From NCBI RefSeq assembly GCF_034347425.1, contig NZ_CP133779.1:1984001-2048000 (forward strand): a stretch of 64,000 nt of DNA. The letters are read 5' to 3'. Below are positions 1-8,440 of this stretch, one piece after another. The notes under the pieces were generated by a model, which saw only the letters and a list, made by a program, of their open reading frames with translations, searched no databases and was not told the DNA's origin. Made by a program: the position numbers and the translations under genes. Source of the stretch: Undibacterium sp. CCC3.4 (lineage in GTDB: Bacteria > Pseudomonadota > Gammaproteobacteria > Burkholderiales > Burkholderiaceae_D). Position 1 is the first letter of the stretch. Each line of letters begins with the position of its first letter.

Positions 1-1288
1 GATCGGCATCGCGGCAGCGGTAGCGAAAACATACGATATTGAGGCTGACCGGTGCCAGCAATTCCAACTCGCTGGATTGGCCGATCTGTTGTTTCAGGTA
101 CTGTGCCAGCTCACAGGTATGCGCAATCATCTGGCCGAGCTTTTCTGTGCCATACACTTGGATGGTGAACCAAGTTTTGAGGGCGCGAAAGCCGCGCGAC
201 AGGTCGGGGCCGAAGTCGCAAGGCCAGGGCGAACCGCCGGCCAAGCCGCGCACTTCGCGGCGCAGATAGGCGGCCGGTGCGGCGAAGGCGGCTTGGTGGA
301 TGCCGCCATCACGAACTAACAAGAAGCCGGCGTCATACGGTACTTGACCCCATTTATGGAAATCAAAGGCGATCGAATCGGCGCTTTGTATTCCGCTCAG
401 CAGTGGGGCGATACTCGGTGCCAGCATACCCAGCGCCGCATAGGCACCGTCGATGTGAAACCAGATTTTTTCACGCGCAGCGATCGCGGCCAGTTCCTGC
501 AAGGGGTCGATGGCACCGACATCAACACTGCCGGCGGTGCCGACGATGAGGAAGGGTTGCAGTCCGGCGGCGCGGTCGGCGGCGATGGCGGCAGTCAGTG
601 CTGCCGTATCGATGCGATGCGCGGCATCGCTGGGAATACGGCGCAAAAAGCGGCTGCCGATACCGGCCAGATCGATGGCTTGGGCGATGCAACCATGCGC
701 TTCCACTGAGGTATACGCGCACAACTGGCGCGCTGCCGCATGTAAGCCATCTTGGCGGACGGCGGTGCCGAGCGCAGTGGTACGGGCGATGAGCACACTC
801 ATCAGGTTCGCCATCGAGGTGCCGGTGACGAAAATACCGCTGGCGCTGGCTGGGAAGCTGAATAATTCGCGCATCCAGTGGACGATTTGGCGCTCCACTT
901 CGAGCGGCATTTGATCGCGCCCACCGAGATTGGCATTCAGACCGGCCGCCAGCATTTCGGCTAACATGCCGACCGGTGTGCCGCCACCCTGCACCCAACC
1001 CATGAAACCGGGATGGGTATTCCCTGCCGCGTAAGGCAAGATATCGTGCATGAATGTGCTGTGGGTCTCGGCCACGCTGTGCGGCTGCGTCGGCAGTGCT
1101 TGTGAAAAACCGGCACGTACTGCCGTCGGAATCGCTTGCCACACTGGGCGCGTGCGTAGGTGTTCAAGGTAATCGAACATATCATCGAGCATCAGATGGC
1201 CTTGTGCACGCAAAGCGCCCCAGTCATCCGGATCGAGGCTGGTGGAGCAGTCCGGGTCGGTGTGTCTAGCCTTAGGCAGCGTATCCAT
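1..1288 (-). CDS. PLP-dependent decarboxylase (group II), 3' end cut by window edge
   Basis: Reading the minus strand from the ATG at 1288 gives 429 uninterrupted residues that run off the left edge, so the C-terminus (perhaps 40-50 residues by family length) is missing. The protein resembles the aromatic-L-amino-acid/glutamate decarboxylase fold. HIDGAY (Asp about 280) is the Asp that pairs with the PLP pyridine nitrogen, and DFHKW (Lys about 312) is the Schiff-base lysine. The region around residues 90-105 (HPGFMGW) is typical of this family. It should decarboxylate an amino acid in the cytoplasm using PLP, but the substrate cannot be read from sequence; an aromatic amino acid is most likely. 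No obvious partner gene lies beside it. An ATG 8 bases upstream is out of frame. Confidence 0.85.
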   Translation of the reverse strand, partial: MDTLPKARHTDPDCSTSLDPDDWGALRAQGHLMLDDMFDYLEHLRTRPVWQAIPTAVRAGFSQALPTQPHSVAETHSTFMHDILPYAAGNTHPGFMGWVQGGGTPVGMLAEMLAAGLNANLGGRDQMPLEVERQIVHWMRELFSFPASASGIFVTGTSMANLMSVLIARTTALGTAVRQDGLHAAARQLCAYTSVEAHGCIAQAIDLAGIGSRFLRRIPSDAAHRIDTAALTAAIAADRAAGLQPFLIVGTAGSVDVGAIDPLQELAAIAAREKIWFHIDGAYAALGMLAPSIAPLLSGIQSADSIAFDFHKWGQVPYDAGFLLVRDGGIHQAAFAAPAAYLRREVRGLAGGSPWPCDFGPDLSRGFRALKTWFTIQVYGTEKLGQMIAHTCELAQYLKQQIGQSSELELLAPVSLNIVCFRYRCRDAD

Positions 1289-1353
1289 TTGATCATTGTA
1301 AAAAGTCAATGTCTGATTATCGCACCACGGGCAGAACTTGGGCAAATATAAAA

Positions 1354-1397
1354 ACGCCGCCACCGCGTCCTGCTTGGTGCAGGCGCGGTGGCGGCGT
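1354..1397 (-). terminator. Strong hairpin between the S46 peptidase and the decarboxylase
   Basis: Arms 1354-1373 and 1379-1397 pair over 19 bp (ACGCCGCCACCGCG, one bulged T, then CCTGC) around the loop TTGGT. On the minus strand the hairpin is followed by TTTTATA, so it fits a rho-independent terminator for the peptidase gene ending at 1426. Confidence 0.75.
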
Positions 1398-1425
1398 ACT
1401 TTTACTTAATTACTTAATTACTTAT

Positions 1426-3591
1426 TTACTCAGCGCCCATTTCACGAATCAGCGCATCGGCGTGGTCGACATGTTTCATGACCCATAAAATGTAACGCAG
1501 ATCGACTTGAATCGAACGTGTATTGGCCGGGTTGTAATCCCAGTCGGAGATGATGGAATCGAGCGTGCCGTCGAAGGCCAGGCCGATCAGTTCACCGCGC
1601 GCATTCAAGGCCGCTGAACCGGAATTGCCGCCGGTGATATCGAGCGTGGCCAGATACGCGACCGGTACTGCTTTCAGGTAAGGGTCGACATACTTGCCAA
1701 AGTCTTTGGCTTTGATGGCGGCCAATTCCGCGGCCGGGGCATTGAATTCGCCGCTGCCGGTGGCTTTGGCGCTGATGCCGGCCAGCGTCGTGAAGGCCGA
1801 CCAAGCCATGCCATCGGCACCGCCGTGGCCGCGTCCGGCCACGCGGCCGAAGGTGACGCGCAGCGTGCTGTTGGCATCGGGGTAAATGGCTTGTCCTTGG
1901 CTTTCCATGTAAGCGATTTTGGCTTGCATGTAGTTGGCATAGGCTTGCTGAATTTTCCCGGCCAGTTCTTCCTCGGCAGCTTCGCGTTTGAGATGGCCGG
2001 CATACATGGCCACGGCGGTTTGGATGAAGGGGTCGTGGCTGGCGCGGAATTGTTCCGGCGTTTTAGTGAGCCAGGCGCGGCGCAGTGCCGGGTCATTGAG
2101 CTCGCTGGCGGCATACAAGCGATCGAGGCGCGCACTCAGGGCGGCGTCCGACATACCGGCTTGGATGCCGAGGGCGGCATCGAAAGCGGCATCGTGTTGC
2201 GCTGCCGGGGCGGCGGCGTAGTGTTTCAAATTATTGAACACCAAGGCTTGATCGACCTTGGCCACATAGCTGCGTTCGATTGCATCGAGCGAGGCTTGGA
2301 TGCGCGGTAAATCGCGTACTTGGTAGCCGGCTTTGCGTGCGCTGTCGGGTTGGCGGCTTTCATTGGCCAAGCGGTACAGGTCATGCGCGCGTGCGAGCAG
2401 GCGTGGGAATGAGCGATCGAGGTAAAAATCGCGTTGCTCGCTGGCATCGCGTTCGCTGATCAATTGCTCGATCCGGGCGATGTCGGCACCATAGGTTTGG
2501 CGGCGCGTGGCATCGCTGTTGACCCAGCTTTTGAGGGCTTCATGTTGGCTGGTTTTCCGGGCCAGGAAATCGCTGTTGGCATAACTCTCGAGCATGCCTT
2601 GGCGATTTTTATAGTAATTATTGATGCCGGCAACTTGGCTGGCATACTTGAGCTTGGCATCGGGGTCGCTGGCTGTTTCGCGCGCGATGATGGCCAGTGC
2701 TTCGGCCGAGGAACTGACATAGCTCGGATAGCTCCAACTGAAGGTATGCGCGACTTCCGATGGTAAGCGATGGCGATTGGTGCGGCCCGGGTAGCCCAGC
2801 GCCATCACGAAATCGCCTTCTTTGAGGCCGTCTTTGGCCAGTTTCAGGAAGTGCTGCGGTAGGTAAGGGACGTTGTCTTTATTGTAGTCGGCGGCCTTGC
2901 CGTCTTTGCTGACGTAGGCGCGATAAAAACCATAGTCGCCGGTATGACGCGGCCACATCCAGTTATCGGTGTCGCCACCGAATTTACCTATGCCTTCGGC
3001 CGGCGCATGGACCAGACGGACATCGCGAATTTCCAGCTGCTTGATCAGATAATAGTCGAGCCCACCATAGTAAGGGTAGACCGTGCAGCGATGGCCAACA
3101 TCGGCTTCGCACGCGGCCACCAAGGCTTTGCTGTTTTTTTCGATGGCATCGAGGCGGGCTTTGCCGCTCAGTGTGGCGACCTGCGCATCGATGACTTTGC
3201 TACTGACCTTATTAACTTCTTTGGTGACGAAAATACGTGCGCCCGGCGCGGCTGGCAATTCTTCGCTCAATTGATGTGCCAAAAAACCATTGGCCAGCAA
3301 ATTGTTAGCCGGCGTGGAATTGTGCGCCACGCTGCCATAGACGCAATGATGATTGGTGATCACCAAACCTTGCGGTGAGACGAAGGAGGCCGAACAACCG
3401 CCGAGGCTGACGATGGCACCCATAGGGAATTCAGTCAGCTTGGTGAGCGTGGCGGGGTCGAGCTGCAAACCGGCGGCGCGCAATTGCGCGCTGACTTGCG
3501 GTAATTGTTGTGGCATCCACATGCCTTCATCGGCTTGGGCAACACTGCTGATGACTTGCAGGGCCAGAGGAATTAATATCTTTTTCATCAT
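1426..3591 (-). CDS. S46 family dipeptidyl peptidase (DPP7/DPP11-like), secreted
   Basis: Periplasmic or surface serine exopeptidase that releases dipeptides from the N-termini of oligopeptides. I start at the ATGATG at 3591 (721 residues, the usual S46 length) because it gives a signal peptide (MMKKILIPLALQVISSVAQA). An upstream in-frame start would add 43 residues with no signal character, and neither start has a good ribosome-binding site. The clan PA triad is visible: His about 82 in TNHHC, Asp in RHTGDY, and Ser about 657 in GGNSGS. Gly about 675 in AFDG sits where published work places the specificity residue: Gly in DPP7 (hydrophobic P1), Arg in DPP11 (acidic P1). A DPP7-like preference is therefore inferred. 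It stands alone. Confidence 0.92.
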   Translation of the reverse strand: MMKKILIPLALQVISSVAQADEGMWMPQQLPQVSAQLRAAGLQLDPATLTKLTEFPMGAIVSLGGCSASFVSPQGLVITNHHCVYGSVAHNSTPANNLLANGFLAHQLSEELPAAPGARIFVTKEVNKVSSKVIDAQVATLSGKARLDAIEKNSKALVAACEADVGHRCTVYPYYGGLDYYLIKQLEIRDVRLVHAPAEGIGKFGGDTDNWMWPRHTGDYGFYRAYVSKDGKAADYNKDNVPYLPQHFLKLAKDGLKEGDFVMALGYPGRTNRHRLPSEVAHTFSWSYPSYVSSSAEALAIIARETASDPDAKLKYASQVAGINNYYKNRQGMLESYANSDFLARKTSQHEALKSWVNSDATRRQTYGADIARIEQLISERDASEQRDFYLDRSFPRLLARAHDLYRLANESRQPDSARKAGYQVRDLPRIQASLDAIERSYVAKVDQALVFNNLKHYAAAPAAQHDAAFDAALGIQAGMSDAALSARLDRLYAASELNDPALRRAWLTKTPEQFRASHDPFIQTAVAMYAGHLKREAAEEELAGKIQQAYANYMQAKIAYMESQGQAIYPDANSTLRVTFGRVAGRGHGGADGMAWSAFTTLAGISAKATGSGEFNAPAAELAAIKAKDFGKYVDPYLKAVPVAYLATLDITGGNSGSAALNARGELIGLAFDGTLDSIISDWDYNPANTRSIQVDLRYILWVMKHVDHADALIREMGAE

Positions 3592-3707
3592 TATCCAAAG
3601 GTAAGGAGGGTCAACATGGCATGCATGATGCCGGCTTGTGGCCAGCAAGTCATTGCCAATCATATATCTTTTTTCATTGGTGCGAAGGGTAGAGACCACT
3701 AGCTTGC

Positions 3708-3737
3708 TTGGAAAGTTCAAAAAAATATCACTAGAAT
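3708..3737 (+). promoter_or_regulatory. Possible sigma-70 promoter for the CcsA-like gene
   Basis: TTGGAA at 3708 and TAGAAT at 3732 are separated by 18 bases, about 100 bases before the start at 3836. The match is only moderate. Confidence 0.35.
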
Positions 3738-3835
3738 GCTACGGCGGCCAGCCGGCGCACGCTCAAGCCATCTCTACGCAGCGCAATAGTATGATGCAAA
3801 CGTCAAAAAAAAACACCGAGATAGTGTAAACTCGA

Positions 3836-4648
3836 ATGATGCAAATTTATTCAGCGCTTTTGGCTGCCGGATCGTATCTGGCCTTGCTTTTCATTCCTGC
3901 TTCGCGGCCTCGCTTGGTACTCGGGCTGAGCCTGTGCGCGTGGTTGCTGCACGGAAGCTCTCTGGTTTTGAATGTGTTTGCCGACAGCGCCTTGCGCATT
4001 GGCTTTGCCGCGATGTTGTCGTCGGCGCTATGGATCACGGTCGCCGTGTATTTGCTGGAAAACCGTAATTTCTCTTTGGTGGCGATGAAGTGGCTGATCT
4101 TTCCGCCGGCAATCGTGTTTGTCGTCTTGCCGGTGTTTTTCCCCGGACAACTGATCTCGCTCAGCGGTAAAACCTGGATGTTTCCTTGGCATGTAGCGGT
4201 GGCCTTGCTGGCTTACAGTACCTTAACCATCGCCGCCTTTCACGCCGTTATCATGCGCCTGCAAGATAAGCACTTGCATAAATTGCGCGTGCGCCCGCTG
4301 CCGGTTTGGCTCGTTGCGGTGATCGATACCTTGCCGGCGCTGCTGACCATGGAAAAAATTTTGTTTCGTTTGATTTTCCTCGGATTTTGTTTGCTGACGT
4401 TGACGGTACTGACCGGCGTCGTATTTTCCGAGCAATTTCTTGGCGTTGCCTTCAAGTGGGACCATAAAACTATCTTGTCCTTATTGTCTTGGCTGCTGTT
4501 TGCTATTCTGTTGGCAGGTCGGCACTGGCGTGGTTGGCGCGGTAAGACTGTACTCAGTTTTACGCTAACCGGCTTTCTGAGTTTGCTGCTGGCGTATGTG
4601 GGAAGTCGTTTTGTTTTGGAAGTATTGCTGCACAGGAGTTTGGTATGA
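3836..4648 (+). CDS. CcsA/YpjD-like inner membrane protein (cytochrome c assembly family)
   Basis: 270 residues, about eight hydrophobic segments with short loops, similar in pattern to the HemX/CcsA/YpjD group (cytochrome c assembly protein family). The conserved stretch around residues 108-135 (KTWMFPWHVAVALLAYSTL) carries the His found in this family. Two ATG codons lie in tandem at the start. Family members act in heme handling or c-type cytochrome maturation, but the YpjD branch has no settled role, so I do not assign one. Its stop overlaps the next gene's ATG by four bases (ATGA), so it is co-translated with the PP0621 protein and pilS. Confidence 0.85.
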   Translation: MMQIYSALLAAGSYLALLFIPASRPRLVLGLSLCAWLLHGSSLVLNVFADSALRIGFAAMLSSALWITVAVYLLENRNFSLVAMKWLIFPPAIVFVVLPVFFPGQLISLSGKTWMFPWHVAVALLAYSTLTIAAFHAVIMRLQDKHLHKLRVRPLPVWLVAVIDTLPALLTMEKILFRLIFLGFCLLTLTVLTGVVFSEQFLGVAFKWDHKTILSLLSWLLFAILLAGRHWRGWRGKTVLSFTLTGFLSLLLAYVGSRFVLEVLLHRSLV

Positions 4649-4893
4649 GATTATTGGTTTGGTTGGCCTTGGCCTTCCTGGTGATTTTAGCGTTGCGCAA
4701 AAAAGGTCGTGGTAAGCCTGAAGCCGACCCGGTTCAAGCAGCGCCTGCGCCGCCGGTCGGTCGGCCAGCGGCTGGGGCCGAGGCCGAGGATATGGTGTGC
4801 TGCGCGCATTGCCATATTTATTTGCCGACTTCGGAAGCCGTGTTTCGTCATCAAGAAACTTACTGTTCATCGGCGCATGCCGAACTGCATTGA
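4645..4893 (+). CDS. PP0621 family small Cys-rich membrane-anchored protein
   Basis: 82 residues. Residues about 2-17 form one hydrophobic segment, followed by a Pro/Ala-rich linker and a C-terminal mini-domain with CCAHC, a later HQETYC and closing His residues (SAHAELH). This spacing of Cys and His resembles a small metal-binding knuckle. It starts inside the stop of the previous gene (ATGA overlap) and ends 20 bases before pilS. The family is widespread beside pilS in beta- and gammaproteobacteria, with unknown function. Its constant position suggests a role linked to PilS or the membrane protein before it, but nothing in the sequence proves that. Confidence 0.85.
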   Translation: MRLLVWLALAFLVILALRKKGRGKPEADPVQAAPAPPVGRPAAGAEAEDMVCCAHCHIYLPTSEAVFRHQETYCSSAHAELH

Positions 4894-4913
4894 CAGCGCG
4901 CGCGCCTGAGCCC

Positions 4914-6647
4914 ATGTCGGCTCTGTTGGCGGAGTTTTTGCGGCCGACGCCATCGTTCTGGCGTTCGCTGCAAACCCTCAATATCTCGCGCATCATCGTA
5001 GCATTGTGCCTATTGTTTTTGTTGAATTTGCGCAGCGGTCGGGAAGTCTGGGCGTTTGCTCATATGGCCGCTCGCGACATCTGTTTTTTTTACTTATTCA
5101 GCAGTATCGGCTATACCGTCCTCAAATTGCTGCATACGCGGCATTTCATTATCCAGCTCTTCAGTCAGATCGCCCTCGATATTATCGTCATCGCTTCGCT
5201 GTATCTGGCTTCCGGCGGTGCCAAAGGCGGTTTGAGCATTTTGTTTTTATTTCCACTGGCTGGGGTGGCGATCTTATCGCCCTTGGTCTGGGCCTTCTTT
5301 TTTTGTTCCCTCGTCAGCCTGCTGTTATTGATCGTCGCGCTGTATCAGTCGTTTGAATTCGATGACGGCAATCTGCTGTCGCAAGCCGGTTTGTTCGGCG
5401 CTTCATATTTTGCTGTTATCTACGTGGTCAATCGTTTGGCCAGTAATTTGATACGCCAGGAACAATTGGCCGATCAGCGCGGTGCCGAATTGGCAGTACA
5501 GCAGGAAATTAACCGAGTGGTGATCGCCGATATGGGCGATGGTATTTTGGTGCTCGATCAGGGTGGTGCCATGTTCGAAATCAATCCGGCTGCCGAGCGC
5601 ATGCTGGGGGGGAATTTGCACCAGCAAATGGTTGGGGTCAAGTTGCTCGATGTGCCGGCTTTGCGGCCGATGGTCGATGCACTCACTGATCTCAAAACTG
5701 CAGGTATGGCGGGAGCGGCTGGCCGGATATCTTTTGTGTCGATTTCGTGTTCCCCGGATGAAGCGAAAGCTTCACTGCGTTCCGGTCTGACTCTGCCTGG
5801 CACGGCCGGGCGCCCCGAGCATGTGCAATTTGTTACGCATCTCAAATTACGCTTCATCGGCGTCGCCGAGCTTGGCAAGCGTGTCGATGTCGGCACTGGC
5901 CATATTATTATATTCATGCAGGATGTGTCGGATATTGAAAATCAGGCACAGCAATTGAAATTGGCATCGATGGGCCGGCTGACGGCCAGCATTGCGCATG
6001 AAGTCAGAAACCCCTTATCATCGATCTCGTATGCTGCGGCACTGCTCGGCGAGGATATCGCCCAACTGCCGACGCCGCAGTTGCAGGCCATGCGCTTGCT
6101 TAAAATTATCGATGACAATGTGGCACGTTTAAATCAATTGATCGAAGATATACTGAGGTTGTCGCGCAAAGCACGCAATGATGTCGCACCCTACTGGCTC
6201 ATGCAAGTGGTGCGCGAATGTGTCGACGATTTCATCGAAACCAAGCAGGTATCGGTGGCCTTGGTTCAGATCGGCAGCGCGGCGGATTTTCAAGTTAATT
6301 TTGATCCCGGACATTTATTCGAGATCGTCGCCAATCTGTTGTCGAATGCGCTACGCTATGCCAGCGGCAAACCAGGCAGCATCTGCCTGTATGCCACGGT
6401 CAACGCCAGCGGACGCCAAGAGTTACATATTCAAGACGACGGCCCGACCATCAGCTATGATGTACGGGCGCATTTATTCGAGCCTTTTTACACTACCTCG
6501 CGCATGGGTACCGGTTTGGGCTTGTATATGGCACGTGAATTATGTCTCAATAATCAGGCACTGCTGGACTACGAATACAGGGTTGACTCGGACAAGCTTG
6601 AGCCGAGCGGGCGGTTTGTCATCACTTTTTCGGGAATGAACGCATGA
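4914..6647 (+). CDS. pilS: PilS-like membrane sensor histidine kinase
   Basis: Start chosen at 4914 (MSALLAEFL), after the previous gene ends; a longer in-frame ORF from 4797 would overlap that gene heavily. 577 residues. About six transmembrane segments occupy residues 20-190, a PAS-like region follows (about 210-340), then HisKA with His about 362 (IAHEVRNPLSS) and an HATPase domain with the N box NLLSNALRYAS and G boxes near DDGPTISYD and GTGLGLYMAREL. The domain order and the partner gene match PilS, which senses pilin levels in the inner membrane and phosphorylates PilR to control pilin transcription. The stop overlaps the pilR start (ATGA). Confidence 0.92.
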   Translation: MSALLAEFLRPTPSFWRSLQTLNISRIIVALCLLFLLNLRSGREVWAFAHMAARDICFFYLFSSIGYTVLKLLHTRHFIIQLFSQIALDIIVIASLYLASGGAKGGLSILFLFPLAGVAILSPLVWAFFFCSLVSLLLLIVALYQSFEFDDGNLLSQAGLFGASYFAVIYVVNRLASNLIRQEQLADQRGAELAVQQEINRVVIADMGDGILVLDQGGAMFEINPAAERMLGGNLHQQMVGVKLLDVPALRPMVDALTDLKTAGMAGAAGRISFVSISCSPDEAKASLRSGLTLPGTAGRPEHVQFVTHLKLRFIGVAELGKRVDVGTGHIIIFMQDVSDIENQAQQLKLASMGRLTASIAHEVRNPLSSISYAAALLGEDIAQLPTPQLQAMRLLKIIDDNVARLNQLIEDILRLSRKARNDVAPYWLMQVVRECVDDFIETKQVSVALVQIGSAADFQVNFDPGHLFEIVANLLSNALRYASGKPGSICLYATVNASGRQELHIQDDGPTISYDVRAHLFEPFYTTSRMGTGLGLYMARELCLNNQALLDYEYRVDSDKLEPSGRFVITFSGMNA

Positions 6648-8005
6648 GCATGATTGGCACCACAAACTGCCCGCGTATTTTGGTGGTGGATGATGAGGCG
6701 CATCTGCGCGAACTGCTGGAAATTACTCTCATCAAGATGGGGCTCGACGTCGACAGCGCCGCAACGGTCGGCGCGGCGCGTGTGTTTCTGGCCAAAAATA
6801 CTTATGCGCTGGTATTGACTGATATGCGTTTGCCCGATGGGCACGGCATGGAATTGGTCGATGAGGTCAATGCGCTGTATAAAAACACGCCGATCGCCGT
6901 GATTACCGCCTTCGGCAGCGCCGACAATGCCGTTGTGGCGCTCAAGGCCGGGGCCTTCGATTACGTCTCCAAACCGGTAGCATTGGAACATTTGCGCAAG
7001 CTGGTACGTTCGGCGCTGGAACTGCACACCGCGGTAGCGACGCCGGCACCAAGTAATCCGGTTGCCGCTTCATTTTTGATCGGCCAATCGGCCGGCATGC
7101 AGCAAGTTCGCGCGCAGATCGTGCGGCTGGCACGCAGCATGGCACCGGTCATCATTACCGGCGAATCGGGCAGCGGCAAGGAACTGGCAGCGCGAGAAAT
7201 TCATGGCAGCAGCGCGCGCGCGGCGCAAGCTTTCATCGCCGTCAATTGCGGTGCGATTCCGGAAATGCTGATGGAAGCAGAATTTTTCGGCTACCGCAAA
7301 GGCGCGTTCACGGGAGCCACGGAAGACCGCGAAGGGTTTTTTCAAGCGGCTAACGGCGGCACCTTGATGCTCGATGAAGTGGCCGATTTACCGTTGGCGA
7401 TGCAAGTCAAATTATTACGCGCGATACAGCAGCGCAGCATACGTAAGGTCGGCGCGACGGCCGAAGAAGCGGTCGATGTGCGTATCATCAGCGCCACCCA
7501 TCAGGATTTGGCCAGTTGCGTTACCCAAGGGCGCTTTCGCCAAGATTTGTATTACCGTCTCAATGTGATCGAGCTGCATCTGCCGCCTTTACGCGAGCGC
7601 CTGGAAGATGTGGGCGAATTGGCTGCTGCCATCTTAGGTAAGTTCGGCGGCAGCGAGGTGGCGATTTCCGCTGCGGCCTTACAGCGCCTGGGCACCTACG
7701 GATTCCCGGGTAATGTGCGCGAGTTGGAAAATATTCTGGAACGGGCGATTGCTTTTGCCGATGATGCCTGCATCGAGGTCGATGATCTGGTGTTGCGGAC
7801 GGTCGCGCCGGCCGGGTTGGAAAATCTGTTCTGTGCGCCGACTTTACCCTGCATGTTACCGGATTTTTTAAGCAATTTGGAACGCGAGATGATACGCCGC
7901 GCCTTGGTACAAACCAATCATAACCGCACTCAAGCGGCCGATTTACTCGGTGTCAGTTTCCGGCAGTTGCGCTATCAAATACAAAAACTCAAAATTGACG
8001 AGTAA
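6644..8005 (+). CDS. pilR: PilR-like sigma-54-dependent response regulator
   Basis: 453 residues. The receiver domain (about 10-125) has phospho-acceptor Asp60 in LVLTDMRLPDG. The central AAA+ domain carries Walker A GESGSGKE, the sigma-54 contact loop GAFTGA and Walker B GTLMLDEV. The C-terminal Fis-type helix-turn-helix is RTQAADLLGVSFRQLRYQI. This is the complete architecture of an NtrC-class activator. Next to PilS it should activate sigma-54 transcription of the pilin gene, which is not in this window. Translation is coupled to pilS by a four-base overlap. No convincing terminator follows; the next 435 bases are non-coding. Confidence 0.95.
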   Translation: MSMIGTTNCPRILVVDDEAHLRELLEITLIKMGLDVDSAATVGAARVFLAKNTYALVLTDMRLPDGHGMELVDEVNALYKNTPIAVITAFGSADNAVVALKAGAFDYVSKPVALEHLRKLVRSALELHTAVATPAPSNPVAASFLIGQSAGMQQVRAQIVRLARSMAPVIITGESGSGKELAAREIHGSSARAAQAFIAVNCGAIPEMLMEAEFFGYRKGAFTGATEDREGFFQAANGGTLMLDEVADLPLAMQVKLLRAIQQRSIRKVGATAEEAVDVRIISATHQDLASCVTQGRFRQDLYYRLNVIELHLPPLRERLEDVGELAAAILGKFGGSEVAISAAALQRLGTYGFPGNVRELENILERAIAFADDACIEVDDLVLRTVAPAGLENLFCAPTLPCMLPDFLSNLEREMIRRALVQTNHNRTQAADLLGVSFRQLRYQIQKLKIDE

Positions 8006-8178
8006 GGCGCGCCAGCGGCAGCAACACACTTCCACGAAATCATCGTTCTCCATCGTTTGCCCTGACTTGTTAGCGCTTACTTACCCAATGCGCCCGAGTT
8101 TTCTGGACGCTCTCGAAAGTCAATTACCAAATAGGAATTTTTAATAAAATATAATTCCTTTCTTGGGCGGAAAATTGG

Positions 8179-8208
8179 TTGCATAGGCGGAGGGTTGGGT
8201 ACTACAAT
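8179..8208 (+). promoter_or_regulatory. Candidate nrdAB promoter overlapped by an NrdR box
   Basis: TTGCAT (8179-8184) and TACAAT (8203-8208) are spaced by 18 bases. The -10 element lies inside the first NrdR-like box, the classic arrangement for repression. Confidence 0.5.
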
Positions 8209-8244
8209 TAGGGCTATTCGAAAATTGTGTACTACATGTAGTGG
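8199..8244 (+). promoter_or_regulatory. Pair of NrdR-like boxes upstream of nrdA
   Basis: Two related sites start exactly 30 bases apart: TACTACAATTAGGG (from 8200) and TACTACATGTAGTG (from 8230). The second contains the perfect palindrome ACTACATGTAGT (8231-8242) and fits the published NrdR box (consensus ACACTATATATAGTGT) at most positions. Paired boxes about three helical turns apart in front of ribonucleotide reductase genes are the hallmark of NrdR, the ATP-cone repressor that senses ATP/dATP. Confidence 0.7.
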
Positions 8245-8440
8245 TTTGGTTTTTGTTTCAGCTTGTTTAACCATGCCTACTTGTTGGCGATTTCAATTGA
8301 ATTCAACATCCTGACACTACCTGATTTTTCCCGTGATCAGCGGTCCGTACTGATGCGTAATACCCGAACTAACCCCGAGCGCCGCCTTGGTCTGTGATGC
8401 AGATATGAGGCAGCAAGAACTAACCGATTCCGGAGGCATA

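Larger units (their letters stand above)
8006..8440. other. Non-coding interval between pilR and nrdA
   Basis: Holds an AT-rich inverted repeat AGGAATT (8133-8139) / AATTCCT (8153-8159) followed by TTCTT, which could be a weak pilR terminator. It also holds the nrdA promoter with two NrdR-like boxes (8199-8243) and a long untranslated leader of about 225 bases. I see no small gene in it. Confidence 0.6.

Noticed and set aside
522..1142. 206-codon minus-strand frame near the left edge
   Set aside because: It is an Arg/His-rich frame out of phase with the real decarboxylase, which I could read without interruption from 1288 to the edge.
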